Assembly: GCF_026262505.1 (NCBI RefSeq) | Contig: NC_067205.1 | Coordinates: 27,544,556 to 27,608,555, forward strand | From: Trichomonas vaginalis G3 | Lineage: Eukaryota > Parabasalia > Trichomonadida > Trichomonadidae | Reading direction: 5' to 3' | Length of the DNA: 64,000 nucleotides | In this document: positions 9,589-18,768 of the stretch, one piece after another | How positions within the stretch are numbered: position 1 is the stretch's first letter | Layout: each line of letters starts with the position of its first letter | Made by a program: the position numbers and the translations under genes | Notes under the pieces: model-generated | Told to the model about the DNA's origin: nothing | Database searches by the model: none | Seen by the model: only the letters and a program-made list of their open reading frames with translations

Positions 9589-10488
9589 TTAAAATAATGT
9601 CATCTTTTGTTGCTTAACTTCTTTAAAGTCCGTCTTTCCTGCAACTATATGAACTTCCATATATGAACGAGGTGTTGGTAGCTCTTTGTATTTGTTCCAT
9701 AACTCTTCCCAATCTTCTGTTGCTCCTGACTGTTCAATCATTGACTGAAAGTCTCTCATAGAATAACCTTGAAAGATAACGAAGTCAGTGCATAGTCTCT
9801 TAATGTTTAAACATATATGTCTCCATGTTTGACACATGATGACAACAGTATAGTTATAATGTCTGACCTTAGTGATGAAGTTCGCTAATGGTGAACGTGG
9901 GTCATTCAATAAGTCATGACCACCATAATCGTCTAACACTAATAGAGAATTACTGGGATACTTTGTGAAAGGATATTTGTTCAACTTCTTTACAACATAT
10001 ATTGCAATCTTCTTATACTCAAACTTTCCATCAGGTTTCCTTAGTTGATGCTTTGTTAAGATGTGTTCCATCTCCTCTGAAATTTTTTCGAACTTACTTT
10101 GAACGAACTCAACAATAGCGTAATACTTTGCTTTCATCTTAACGTTCTTCATTAAATAAGGCATAAGTTCTTTATCATCCTTTTTCAGTACTGGTGCTTT
10201 AACTTGACTCATAAATGTCTTCGCTGTTTTATCCATTGTTCCTGATGTTGCTGAGATAACTATTGAGTCATAATATGGAGTATTAGTGAAGCGGTCTGTT
10301 ATCATTATATGACGAATAACACCATATGTCTTACCTGAACCCATCTTACCGCAGTAGAAATAAACACCATTAGTACAAAATGGATAATCATCAGAAAATG
10401 GCATAATGAGTGCATTGTTTAGTTCTTTACTATTCTTACGTGCTCCATCATGAAGAATCTTATCTACTTGATTAATAACTTTCTCCAT
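9589..10488 (-). CDS. FtsK/HerA-type (A32-like) genome-packaging ATPase, element 1 (299 aa)
   Basis: Would drive DNA into the capsid using ATP. Walker A is GKMGSGKT at residues 47-54 in a VYFYCGKMGSGKTYGVIRHI context; Walker B is SLLVLDDYGGHDLL near residue 180. A conserved polar strand follows (YTVVIMCQTWRHIC), then an arginine-bearing segment (MRDFQSMIEQSG). Length and layout match the packaging ATPases of Polintons, virophages and other double-jelly-roll viruses. The start at ATG 10488 lies 18 bp from the divergent ATG at 10507, so the two promoters must share a very short region. The frame is intact. Confidence 0.87.
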   Translation of the reverse strand: MEKVINQVDKILHDGARKNSKELNNALIMPFSDDYPFCTNGVYFYCGKMGSGKTYGVIRHIMITDRFTNTPYYDSIVISATSGTMDKTAKTFMSQVKAPVLKKDDKELMPYLMKNVKMKAKYYAIVEFVQSKFEKISEEMEHILTKHQLRKPDGKFEYKKIAIYVVKKLNKYPFTKYPSNSLLVLDDYGGHDLLNDPRSPLANFITKVRHYNYTVVIMCQTWRHICLNIKRLCTDFVIFQGYSMRDFQSMIEQSGATEDWEELWNKYKELPTPRSYMEVHIVAGKTDFKEVKQQKMTLF

Positions 10489-10506
10489 CTTTTAGTTACA
10501 TATAAA

Positions 10507-11577
10507 ATGTCTAAATATGATGGATTATACTATGAACATGTTATGAATGATGGCACGATAAGTGGTAATACAGTCTCATATAAATTACCGAGAGACTTCA
10601 TTGAATATCCTGCGTCAAAAGCTCTTGAGATAAGAAAGATAAGTCTTGAGCATCCAGACTTTGAGTTTCTTGCTATTCCATTAGAAATGACAGATTCATC
10701 AAAATCAGTGAAAAAAAGGTTTGACATGAGATATTACATAAAACCCAACATGACTACACAGGAGTTGAATGAAGGTCTTATGGAAAAAATGACTGAGGCA
10801 AGTAGAGAATTTGTTGATTGTTACTATGATTCAAATGAAAATAAATTGAATGTATTAAGAAAAGGTACATCACCAATCATAACATTACCTTCATACAGTA
10901 GTATAGAAAAAAATGCCTTGAATTATAAATATGACATGTCCCTAGGAGATGTGTTGGATTTCATCACTGCGTTATTAGAAACCACTGAAACAGACACAAC
11001 ATCAAGAAAACCAGAGCTTGTTTGGGAAGATGACCATGGTAGAACATTCACGCAAAAAGTAATTCCATCGAAAGCAAAATTTTTAGACTTATGGGAAAAA
11101 AAATATATCTCGCGAATGCATGTATATTATAGTTTTACCATAGCAGATTTCACTGACGAAAATGATAAAGATAAAAAAACATATAAGTACTTTGATGAGC
11201 TTTTCATAACTATAGCGAATATCAGGTTTATCCTTGAGCGAAAGGGCAAACCAACATATAAATTTGTCGGTTATCAGATAAGAATAAATCCTCTCCTTGA
11301 GCCTTTAGTAACGTTGAGTAATATTGCTCATGATAACAAACAATTTATATGTAATGTGAATGAACAGCTTGTGCCACCAAAATTTTACGATATCACTGGT
11401 TATAAAGATGCACTCGTGTTTGAGTTTTATAAGCGCTTTTCATTCAAAAGAGTTGAAGAATCAACTGATGGTCAAAAAAAGGAATATTATGTAAAAGAAC
11501 CATATGAAATTCCTAAAGACTCTAATATAATGGTTGAACTTATATTAGAGTCTGGTACTCAATCTCAACATAAATAG
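10507..11577 (+). CDS. Beta-rich virion-protein candidate of element 1 (356 aa)
   Basis: ATG 10507 (MSKYDGLYYEHVMNDG) in an ACATATAAAATG context is chosen over an upstream frame opening that runs into the ATPase gene. The protein is mostly predicted beta strands with regular alternation (FDMRYYIKPNMTT, FIVDCYYDSNENKL-like strands, KPTYKFVGYQIRINPLLEP) and no catalytic motif. Its place next to the packaging ATPase and its length fit a penton or other minor capsid protein, but it is short for a double-jelly-roll major capsid. The assignment is from context only. Confidence 0.5.
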   Translation: MSKYDGLYYEHVMNDGTISGNTVSYKLPRDFIEYPASKALEIRKISLEHPDFEFLAIPLEMTDSSKSVKKRFDMRYYIKPNMTTQELNEGLMEKMTEASREFVDCYYDSNENKLNVLRKGTSPIITLPSYSSIEKNALNYKYDMSLGDVLDFITALLETTETDTTSRKPELVWEDDHGRTFTQKVIPSKAKFLDLWEKKYISRMHVYYSFTIADFTDENDKDKKTYKYFDELFITIANIRFILERKGKPTYKFVGYQIRINPLLEPLVTLSNIAHDNKQFICNVNEQLVPPKFYDITGYKDALVFEFYKRFSFKRVEESTDGQKKEYYVKEPYEIPKDSNIMVELILESGTQSQHK

Positions 11578-11620
11578 TTTACGTGACAGAATTTTTTTGA
11601 CACGTAAAGTTTACATTTTA

Positions 11621-12106
11621 ATGGAAGCGAACAACAAAGCTCCTGCTAAGGCTCTTGCCATCCAGAAGCCAGAGGTGACTGAAGAACAGTCCTCTGGCGA
11701 CGAGGAAATATTGATGGGTGGCGAGAGTCCGAAGACCGAGATCAAGATCCCAGATCTCGATCACAAGCAAACGGCAAAGAAAACGGGTCCACGAGCTACT
11801 CCTCGAGAGCTACGTTTAATCAAGACCAGCCACAAGTATTTGAAGCAGCTGGAGGAGTCAAACGTAGCTCTCGAGGAACTAAAGCTCAAGCTGGCTGAAA
11901 AAGTAGAGGAAGCGAAAGGTAAAGAGCTCTACATCAGCCAGCTTGAGTATAAAGTTGACTCTTATGCCAACGAGATCTGCGATCTTCGATCTCGTCTCAA
12001 CCGTGTGGGACATGAGTCAGACAGCTGGCATGAAAGGTTCCTTAAGGCTGACACATCCTACCATGAATTAAAGCGCGCCATAAGGAACTTAGCCACTGAC
12101 TTCTGA
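11621..12106 (+). CDS. Coiled-coil protein of element 1 (161 aa)
   Basis: ATG 11621 (MEANNKAPAKALAIQKPEV) follows an AGTTTACATTTTA leader that shares the TTTACA box with the genes at 308 and 743. Residues 1-55 are acidic and disordered; residues 65-150 are coiled coil (LKQLEESNVALEELKLKLAEK; KELYISQLEYKVDSYANEI). Third-position GC is high. No family recognised. It is the last gene seen before the long non-coding right part of the element. Confidence 0.6.
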   Translation: MEANNKAPAKALAIQKPEVTEEQSSGDEEILMGGESPKTEIKIPDLDHKQTAKKTGPRATPRELRLIKTSHKYLKQLEESNVALEELKLKLAEKVEEAKGKELYISQLEYKVDSYANEICDLRSRLNRVGHESDSWHERFLKADTSYHELKRAIRNLATDF

Positions 12107-13578
12107 TCCCTCCTCTAAACCACGAATAAACACCTAATTTTACTACTATAACTCTTTTTTTATACTCACATTACTCACATATATCCTCATATAACTTATA
12201 GTTCATTGTCACTCAGATCACGATCTTTGTGATCACGATCAACTTAGGAAAAGAGAAAAAGTATAAAAGTTAGTATAATTAATTGTTTAGTCTTAAGTAA
12301 GCTTATTGTTCATCAAGGAGTTGATGTAAGCGTTTCTTTGCCTCCGTGATCTGCTTCTTTTATAAGCTTACAGTTAAGCCAACAGCAGAGTCTATTAAAT
12401 ATACTGAGAAACCAGTGTTATGCTTCTTACGTCACGTTTGCCTCTCCATACAGATTAAACAGGTGGGACCACCTATCGTACTTCTCGACGATTATGATTT
12501 ATCAGCCCCTGCTAGTGAATAAAGGTTAGTTTACATATGAACGTTTATTTTTACACATATATGCGTACATATGCGCGCCCGTATGGTGTCAGTTTTCTGT
12601 CACTTTTTTCATTGTGTCGGTGACTGTAGCTGTAGGCTACAGGCGACGCACAATGTATACTGTACTAATATCAGTATACATTATTAAGATTTATAAAAAC
12701 AATACATAATTAATGCATAAATTATAAATTGCATTTTTCAAAATTGGCTTAGATATATCATTTTCATTAAAATATGAACAGCCTAAGTCATGATTAAAGA
12801 GTTATCCATTTATCAGACACAATAATAAATTATCTTCATACATTTATATTTTTTGACACTTTACAAATCATTTTTGACGCTTTACATGTCCCCCAGAGTT
12901 CGAAAATTATTTGGTCGAGTCCCAAAATGTCCCCCAAGCGACATCCTTATTAGCTGCATTTGATCTATAAAAAATATATTTCTAATATTTAATGTTATTT
13001 TGTCAGAATCGTAGCAGCTCTTGTTTTTTTTTAATATAAATTAAACCAATTTCTCGATATATTTCTAAAATTCAATGATTCTTTTACATATTGGATACTT
13101 ATTAAGATATAACAGCATTTCAGGTCTTGAAATTTTGTTTAATTAATGCTTTGAAATTTCATAATAAATAAGAATACCAGTCACCTCAAATATGAAAATC
13201 TATATCAAATTGAAGGAAGCAAAAAAATTATTAAAAAATTTTATTGAAATTAAAAATATATTTTTTTCCCATCATTATGTTTGCACACAAATGTCTTAAT
13301 CTTGCATTGTCTTTTGATGATACAGATATCATATTTCTTTATGTTTTTTTTATATATCGAAGGAAATTTAGTTTATAAAGTAGATAAATGTGCAAAACAA
13401 TTAATTTGGACAGTAAATTGATACATCAAAAAAATTTAATGTCATATGATAGTCATTAATCTGATTAAATTTTTGAATTCAATTATTTTAAAATATTTGA
13501 ATTACAAATGATCGTTCACTCACAAAATTATCGTATTGAATTTAGAGCTCATTCAATTATTTTTAAATAATGCATGTT
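12107..13578. other. Non-coding stretch: right end of element 1 and host spacer
   Basis: No open frame of useful length on either strand. The first 850 bases keep the element's base composition and hold GATCACGATC inverted motifs near 12220-12240, a pair of adjacent hairpins (12610-12678) and two more TTTACA boxes near 12850-12890. From about 12.96 kb the sequence becomes very AT-rich, as expected of host intergenic DNA, and continues to the target duplication of element 2 at 13579. Confidence 0.6.
12610..12678. repeat. Two adjacent hairpins near the right end of element 1
   Basis: The first hairpin (12610-12655) pairs CATTGTG with CACAATG, TCG with CGA and an inner CTGTAG with CTACAG around a short loop. 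The second (12656-12678) pairs TATACTG with CAGTATA around a 9-base loop. The two abut without spacer. They could act as an RNA 3'-end signal, a replication or resolution structure, or be the inner part of a terminal repeat; the sequence does not decide between these. Confidence 0.75.
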
Positions 13579-13584
13579 TTCCAT
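13579..13584. repeat. Left target-site duplication of element 2 (TTCCAT)
   Basis: TTCCAT directly precedes the first base of the left terminal repeat (AGTAGTAGGATAGG) and is found again at 35381-35386 directly after the right repeat. Six-base duplications are the known signature of Polinton/Maverick integration. Confidence 0.95.
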
Positions 13585-14004
13585 AGTAGTAGGATAGGAT
13601 GGGTTATGTGACTTTTTTTGTAAACGTAAGAATTCATACAATATTGAACGATTTTGTATCATTATTTTTAACATTAATTTTAAACATAATTTATTTTTTA
13701 TTCTTACATAAATGACTCAACAAGTAAAACTAGATAAAATAGATTATCGAATTTTAGAGGATGGTGTTCCTGTTTATATTCAAAGATTTAAAGGGAAGCA
13801 ATATTGTATGAATTCTTAATCCTGAATACATAATACATTTATTTAAAAAGGAAGACTGTGAATTATTGGAAGTGATGAAAGATGCAAAGATAAATATAAA
13901 GTTTATACAGTTTCATATAATGAATGGAAAACATTTAGGAGATTATGGGAAATGTTCTGAATTCTTCAAATCTAGTATGTACGAGAGAGTAAAAGAAATT
14001 AGAA
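13585..14004 (+). repeat. Left terminal inverted repeat of element 2 (420 bp)
   Basis: Matches the reverse complement of 34961-35380 over its full length. It contains a short open frame from ATG 13712 to 13819 (35 codons, MTQQVKLDKIDYRILEDG) preceded by TTCTTACATAAATG, mirrored at 35253-35146. The motif GAATTCATACAATATTG occurs at 13630 (+), 13799 (-) and again just inside the repeat at 14002 (+). The outer end is AG, as often in Polintons. Confidence 0.95.
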
Positions 14005-14279
14005 TTCATACAATATTGAACGATTTTGTATCATTTTTTTGACATATGAAGTAAAAAATGTATGATTCTTACGTTTTAGAATAAATCAAGATTTAAAAAT
14101 GTTCAAAATTGTAAGACATTTACACTCAACCCATACATGATGTAATGAAAAATAAAAGAAGCTATATATATAGATGATGCCAAATATTCCGCGATTAATT
14201 AAAACAAGTGTTTAAATCATGAATGGAATCAATGGAGTCATAATCAAAGACCTCATAAACGAGAAAAAGAAATTAGAAG

Positions 14280-14648
14280 CTAATGATTATTTGAATTTAT
14301 GAAATCAATTATTTGATTTATTCTTTCTTCAATCTCTTCTATTCTTTTTGTTAAATCATCTATTTTCATTAATGAGGTGATTCTTGATTGAGGAATAGAT
14401 TTCAAACTAACCACCCCCTTTATTTTTGAAATTTTGAATCCATCAACTTTAAACATTTTATTCAATTTACATGTTGTCAATTCTTCAAATAATTTTTTAT
14501 TATTAGCATAATAGTCATTAAATTCTTCAACAGATGAAAAAATTTTTATTTCAGTAATTGGTTTAACAACGTTTATTTTTTGTTGAACATTTTCACTTTC
14601 ATTTATTTCTTCCTCCTCTGTTTCATTTATTTTTAAAATCGGTTTCAT
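14280..14648 (-). CDS. Unknown protein of element 2 (122 aa)
   Basis: ATG 14648. The N-terminal 30 residues are acidic and polar (INETEEEEINESENVQQK); the middle holds basic and hydrophobic residues (CKLNKMFKVDGFKISKIKGV), and the C-terminus is a coiled coil (IDDLTKRIEEIEERINQIIDF). No family recognised. It diverges from the amphipathic-peptide gene at 14715 with 66 bp between starts. Being nearest the left terminal repeat, it could be a regulatory or terminal protein, but there is no direct evidence. Confidence 0.55.
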   Translation of the reverse strand: MKPILKINETEEEEINESENVQQKINVVKPITEIKIFSSVEEFNDYYANNKKLFEELTTCKLNKMFKVDGFKISKIKGVVSLKSIPQSRITSLMKIDDLTKRIEEIEERINQIIDFINSNNH

Positions 14649-14714
14649 TTATCATTAAATAAAAATTAGAATATAAGTGATGAAATATATTTTTTAATTA
14701 ATATTAAATCAGAA

Positions 14715-14951
14715 ATGGCGGCAGGATTCTTTAAAAAATTATGGGATGGAATTAAGAAAGCTGCAGGTTGGGTTTATAAAAAGGTTATTAAACCTGTTGC
14801 AAACTTTTTGGCACCAGTAGCGAAAACGGCAGGAACTATCATAGGTGGAGTATTAGGTACAAAAGCAGGTAATCCGGCAATGGGAGCACAAGCAGGTAAC
14901 GCAATTGGTGGAATAGCTGAAGGAATACTTAATAAAATAGGGGGTAGATAG
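14715..14951 (+). CDS. Amphipathic Lys/Gly-rich minor capsid-type peptide A, element 2 (78 aa)
   Basis: MAAGFFKKLWDGIKKAAGWV forms a strongly amphipathic basic helix with Trp and Phe on one face; it is followed by a Lys/Val segment and a Gly/Ala-rich hydrophobic tail (AGTIIGGVLGTKAGNPAMGA). This is the style of membrane-lytic capsid proteins (adenovirus pVI/pX type) carried by Polintons. The first 11 residues match the convergent gene at 14981-15196 at nearly every position, so the two are paralogues or share a targeting signal. They lie immediately upstream of the capsid gene. A membrane-penetration or core-binding role is inferred. Confidence 0.65.
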   Translation: MAAGFFKKLWDGIKKAAGWVYKKVIKPVANFLAPVAKTAGTIIGGVLGTKAGNPAMGAQAGNAIGGIAEGILNKIGGR

Positions 14952-14980
14952 TGGAAAAATAAATTATTTTAAAATTATTT

Positions 14981-15196
14981 TTATCTTAGTATCGGTTGTA
15001 GTCTTTGATAAACTTTTTCTCCTTTATTTAAAATTTCTCTTATTGGGGCAGCTTTTGGCGTTATTGATTCAGCAATGTCACTAATTGCTTCTTTATTCTT
15101 AAATATCCAATTTGCTCCTTTCTTCATTGTTTCCCAAACTTTATGCGCTCCTCTTTTTACTTTATCCCACAGTTTCTTAAATATACCTGCAGCCAT
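14981..15196 (-). CDS. Amphipathic Lys-rich minor capsid-type peptide B, element 2 (71 aa)
   Basis: MAAGIFKKLWDKVKRGAHKV begins as in peptide A and gives another basic amphipathic helix with Trp at spaced positions (LWD, VWE, NWIF), followed by a more polar C-terminal half ending VYQRLQPILR. It converges on peptide A with 29 bp between the stops and diverges from the capsid gene at 15266 (69 bp between starts). No Gly-rich tail here, so the two copies have diverged after the shared N-terminus. Confidence 0.62.
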   Translation of the reverse strand: MAAGIFKKLWDKVKRGAHKVWETMKKGANWIFKNKEAISDIAESITPKAAPIREILNKGEKVYQRLQPILR

Positions 15197-15265
15197 AGTT
15201 GATTATTTCATTAAAATTAAAAATTCATTTTCATCTTTTAATTTTGATTTTTTATTTATTAATAA

Positions 15266-16906
15266 ATGACGACTAACTATTTGGTGCCAAACACTAAACC
15301 GATTAATGGAAATGTGTTTCATTCATTCGAAAAGATAAATGAAATATTCGCGAAGAATGACGGTAGAAGATATTATAGAGAACTTGAAAGTTCATGCTAT
15401 GACTCTGATGCTCCATATTTTGATGATAAACAAACTCATTTAAGAATTACAAATCCGGCTCATGATGTGAACCAATTAGGTGACACATATATTAAACGCA
15501 AAGTTAAAGCAACTCTAGTTTCAAATAAAGCTTTCACATGCGATGCCGCTTTTAAATGCATGCGTTTATTCGTTGGTTACAAATCATCAAATCAAAGCTT
15601 TAAACAATTAGAAGTAGAAACTGAAAGAGGTGATGCTGGTTATCTTCAAATGGATTGCGCCCGTGAATCTTTCGCATTTGCAACATATAAACCAAAATCA
15701 GAAAGGAAAGTTAAAAAGTTTGTTCATTCGTTATATAATAATGTTCAAAAATATGATAACTCAGTATGTGGTAAATATATTGACCCTTCAGAAGTTTTCA
15801 AGAAAGCAAATGAAGAAGTTGATATCACTTTTGATATGATTATTCCGGTAAATGATTTGTTAGCATTTCAAGCGTTCGATGATTATCCTAAATCATTTGG
15901 TGAAATCATTCTTAAATATTATGTTTTCAGGGATACTTTAGTATTTTGTCAGGTTGACCCGTTAAGAGTTGCTGATTTACAAAATTACGTTTATGAAAAG
16001 ATAACTGATGAAAATTATGAAAAGATTATGAATCATGTTTATAAATATGATCGCAAATTCCAACAAATCGGACTTCCTGCCAAATTAATTACAAGCTTAG
16101 CCGCTACATCTGCTGACGCAACAGTTGATGACGTTATTATTTCATGCACAAAGATGGAAGTTTTAGAGGATAAATGTATTACACCAGGATACGGTTTAAT
16201 TGAAGAATCAGTTAAAGCAATACCACGTTTATTCAGTAAGGAAGATCCATTCATGATTCCAGCTCAACATATTGACGTTCGTTCACTAAATGGAGGTTGC
16301 ATCACTCCTGAAGGTATCAGCTCAGATTTCTCATACGCTCTTCATAATGTTACAGATGTTGTGTTAACATTTCCGAAGAATGCAATGCAAAGAACAGTTT
16401 TAGAAAATCCAATGCTTCGAGGTCTTCAGGTCACTATAGATTCCAGAAACTTCCCCGATCAAGCGATGACCACAGTGGGTGATATATTCTTTACACGTAT
16501 GCTTCAAGCTTCTGATTTAGATGGAGTGAATGAATGCACAGAAGAATACGAGGACTCATTAACTAGACCACTGAATGATGATAATGGCGCACCATTAGCT
16601 AGAACATGGAAAGACCAAACTTCATTCTTATGCACTATTCCAGTTCAACGTGATGGAGCGGGTATATTCTTTGATGGATTAGAAACTTTCAATTCACAAG
16701 TTACAGTACAAGTGAAAGCTTATCCAATCATTCAAGGTGAAAATGACACTTACTGTTCAAAAGTGACAAATCCTCCTCAGGTTTGGTTTACTAGGACTAC
16801 GTATTGGACATGGACACCGGACGAAGGTTTGAAATATCATCCAACAGGTACACCACCACAGTATAGAAGTTCATATGATGAAATATTGATGAATAGAAAT
16901 GTTTAA
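15266..16906 (+). CDS. Major capsid protein, double-jelly-roll type, element 2 (546 aa)
   Basis: Would form the icosahedral shell. ATG 15266 sits in an AATAAATG context. The protein is beta-rich and of the right length for Polinton capsids. The strand-turn block DMIIPVNDLLAFQAFDDY followed by PKSFGEIILKYYV resembles the conserved first-jelly-roll signature (I-P-L-x-x-x-F-x-F-x-x-D-Y) of Polinton/virophage capsids. The position, next to the small amphipathic proteins and just before the packaging ATPase, supports the call. The frame is intact. Confidence rests on the signature plus context; no structural comparison was made. Confidence 0.75.
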   Translation: MTTNYLVPNTKPINGNVFHSFEKINEIFAKNDGRRYYRELESSCYDSDAPYFDDKQTHLRITNPAHDVNQLGDTYIKRKVKATLVSNKAFTCDAAFKCMRLFVGYKSSNQSFKQLEVETERGDAGYLQMDCARESFAFATYKPKSERKVKKFVHSLYNNVQKYDNSVCGKYIDPSEVFKKANEEVDITFDMIIPVNDLLAFQAFDDYPKSFGEIILKYYVFRDTLVFCQVDPLRVADLQNYVYEKITDENYEKIMNHVYKYDRKFQQIGLPAKLITSLAATSADATVDDVIISCTKMEVLEDKCITPGYGLIEESVKAIPRLFSKEDPFMIPAQHIDVRSLNGGCITPEGISSDFSYALHNVTDVVLTFPKNAMQRTVLENPMLRGLQVTIDSRNFPDQAMTTVGDIFFTRMLQASDLDGVNECTEEYEDSLTRPLNDDNGAPLARTWKDQTSFLCTIPVQRDGAGIFFDGLETFNSQVTVQVKAYPIIQGENDTYCSKVTNPPQVWFTRTTYWTWTPDEGLKYHPTGTPPQYRSSYDEILMNRNV

Positions 16907-16930
16907 AATTATAAATTTATTTTTGATTAA

Positions 16931-17744
16931 ATGGATTTCAATTCTGAAGAATTAACAGATGTATATAATACCTACATAGATGATATGATTAATGAAGCAT
17001 TGAGTGATAATAGAAATGCTCTATCTAAGGAAAAATTAATGAAAATTCCATATTCTGAATGTTACTTAAATTCAATCACTGCAGCAATTGGTAAACAAAA
17101 TAAAGGTAAAACATTAACGATATTAAAACAAATTATCATTATTGCTAACACTTCCCCCCATTCACATGTGTTAATTTATATCAACCGTTCAGGTTCACCT
17201 TCAGATGATACATTTGAATCTTTAAAGCATTTAATCAAAATTCCAATTATTTATTTATCACAAGAAGAAGCAGAAGATTATTTAAAAAACTTTTTAATGT
17301 ATAAAGAATTATATAATACAATCAAGAAGCAAGGATTAGAGGATAAAATTATTGATAAACAACAGGATGAATTATTTGAAACACTTTCTATTTCAAATTT
17401 TGATAGAGAATTTTTGCATTCACTCATTTTTCTAGATGATGCAGTGAAATCAAAACTAATAACAAATGAGAAATCATATTTTAATCAGTTATTAACTCAA
17501 TGTCGACATATTCAATGTTCATTCTTTATGGCTGTTCAATACTTTAAAGCATTAAGCAAACATTAAATCAAACCTGTCCACCCTTTTCATTTTCAGTGGT
17601 TTTAGTCGTCAACAGTTGAACGTTATGCTTTATCAAGTGAATTTACCAATGAGCATTAATGAACTTTACACACAATATCAGCAATTAGGTGAACATGGAA
17701 AAATAATAGTTGATTTAAATAAAGGAGGTGTTAAATTTGATTAA
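16931..17744 (+). pseudogene. Packaging ATPase (FtsK/HerA, A32-like) of element 2; broken
   Basis: The Walker A segment is AAIGKQNKGKTLTILKQI and Walker B is LHSLIFLDDAVKS, followed by a polar strand (CSFFMAVQYFKAL), the order found in A32-type packaging ATPases. It follows the capsid gene by 24 bp on the same strand. The gene looks broken about once. A packaging role is expected from the family; this copy is probably impaired. Confidence 0.72.
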
Positions 17745-17784
17745 CTTTTTATAATTATTTTTTATTTTTTATTTATAATTAAAC

Positions 17785-18684
17785 ATGACAGAAATAGCAA
17801 ATCTTCTACAGGTTCCATTAAAACAAGGGACAAACAAAAAGGGTGCATATAATAGAACTATGAAAGTTCCTGATGGAATGAAAGAATTAGTTCATATTGT
17901 TGCTGGTCTTCAAAAAGATGTTAAACAAATGAGAAACGTTTTAACATTACCAGAAGCTCAAGCATATGCCAAACGTCATGGACCAAATTGGGAAGCACAT
18001 GAAGCAGACATTACAGGACCAAATGGAAAACCTGATGGTATAAATGAAGTTTTCGTTACTGATGGTCAAGGTAATATTAAAGTCATAAATGGGTATAAAT
18101 TAACTGTATCTGATTATCCTAAACGTAAAGCATATAATGAACGTTATCCTATGCAATTTGATGAAAATGGAAAAGCTGTTAAACAATACATTGGAGAAGG
18201 TGAACATGGTCCAATTAATTCATACCGTCATAATCCATATTCTTATTTCAATGCAGAATTAAATGCTATTGAAGAGGGACCGGATGGATTACCACGATAT
18301 GTTAATCAGTTTGATGGTCAATATGCAAATATTAGACCTGAAATTCCAGCTAAGAAATTCTTTAAAGTTGCTTTATTCGATCCAGTGTTCAATGAACAGA
18401 AAGAAGCAATGAAAGTAGAATTTAAACCAATTCAAGTGGCAAGAATTTCTTCATCTTCACTTTCAGAAGCGTTCAAGGAATTGATAAAGAAACCACTTTA
18501 TTCTCAACAAGGTTATAACTTCGATTTAATTAAAGAAAGTGATAGACGTAAATTAGAAAAATCAGATGGTTTTAAGAATGCATGTAATGAAATGATTAAA
18601 GATATTGTAAATGATAAAATAAGACTGGAAGAAACTCAAAGCAATATCAATAACATAATTGGTGCAGTTACAAAGAAAGTATAA
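17785..18684 (+). CDS. Putative virion protein of element 2 (299 aa)
   Basis: ATG 17785. The middle section ([20 protein letters not shown], then [31 protein letters not shown]) looks like a calcium- or turn-rich D-x-x-G-D/N-G-I-N-E module followed by a beta hairpin and an S-D-Y-P motif. I recall similar blocks in virion proteins of large DNA viruses and their parasites but cannot name the family with certainty. The C-terminal third is helical. It sits in the capsid-ATPase block on the same strand, so a minor capsid role is likely. Confidence 0.55.
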   Translation: MTEIANLLQVPLKQGTNKKGAYNRTMKVPDGMKELVHIVAGLQKDVKQMRNVLTLPEAQAYAKRHGPNWEAHEADITGPNGKPDGINEVFVTDGQGNIKVINGYKLTVSDYPKRKAYNERYPMQFDENGKAVKQYIGEGEHGPINSYRHNPYSYFNAELNAIEEGPDGLPRYVNQFDGQYANIRPEIPAKKFFKVALFDPVFNEQKEAMKVEFKPIQVARISSSSLSEAFKELIKKPLYSQQGYNFDLIKESDRRKLEKSDGFKNACNEMIKDIVNDKIRLEETQSNINNIIGAVTKKV

Positions 18685-18768
18685 GCAAACAATGATGAAC
18701 CTTGGGATATTACCGTAACAACTATATAAAACTTTAAATATATTTTTCTTTTTTTTATTCAATTATAA

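Larger units (their letters stand above)
1..12950. mobile_element. Polinton/Maverick-like element 1, right part (left end outside window; right end approximate)
   Basis: A packed block of genes on both strands with overlapping ends: retroviral-type integrase, FtsK/HerA-type packaging ATPase, Dam-type methyltransferase, a large repetitive protein and small virion-like proteins. This set is known from Polintons/Mavericks. Base composition is less AT-rich than the DNA after about 12.95 kb, and gene spacing is often under 40 bp, unlike the host part of the window. The DNA polymerase B and major capsid genes expected for the family are not in the visible part and may lie to the left. I could not find a terminal inverted repeat or target duplication, so the right border (between about 12.7 and 13.0 kb) is an inference from composition. 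About one gene looks broken (3324-3906). Confidence 0.72.
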
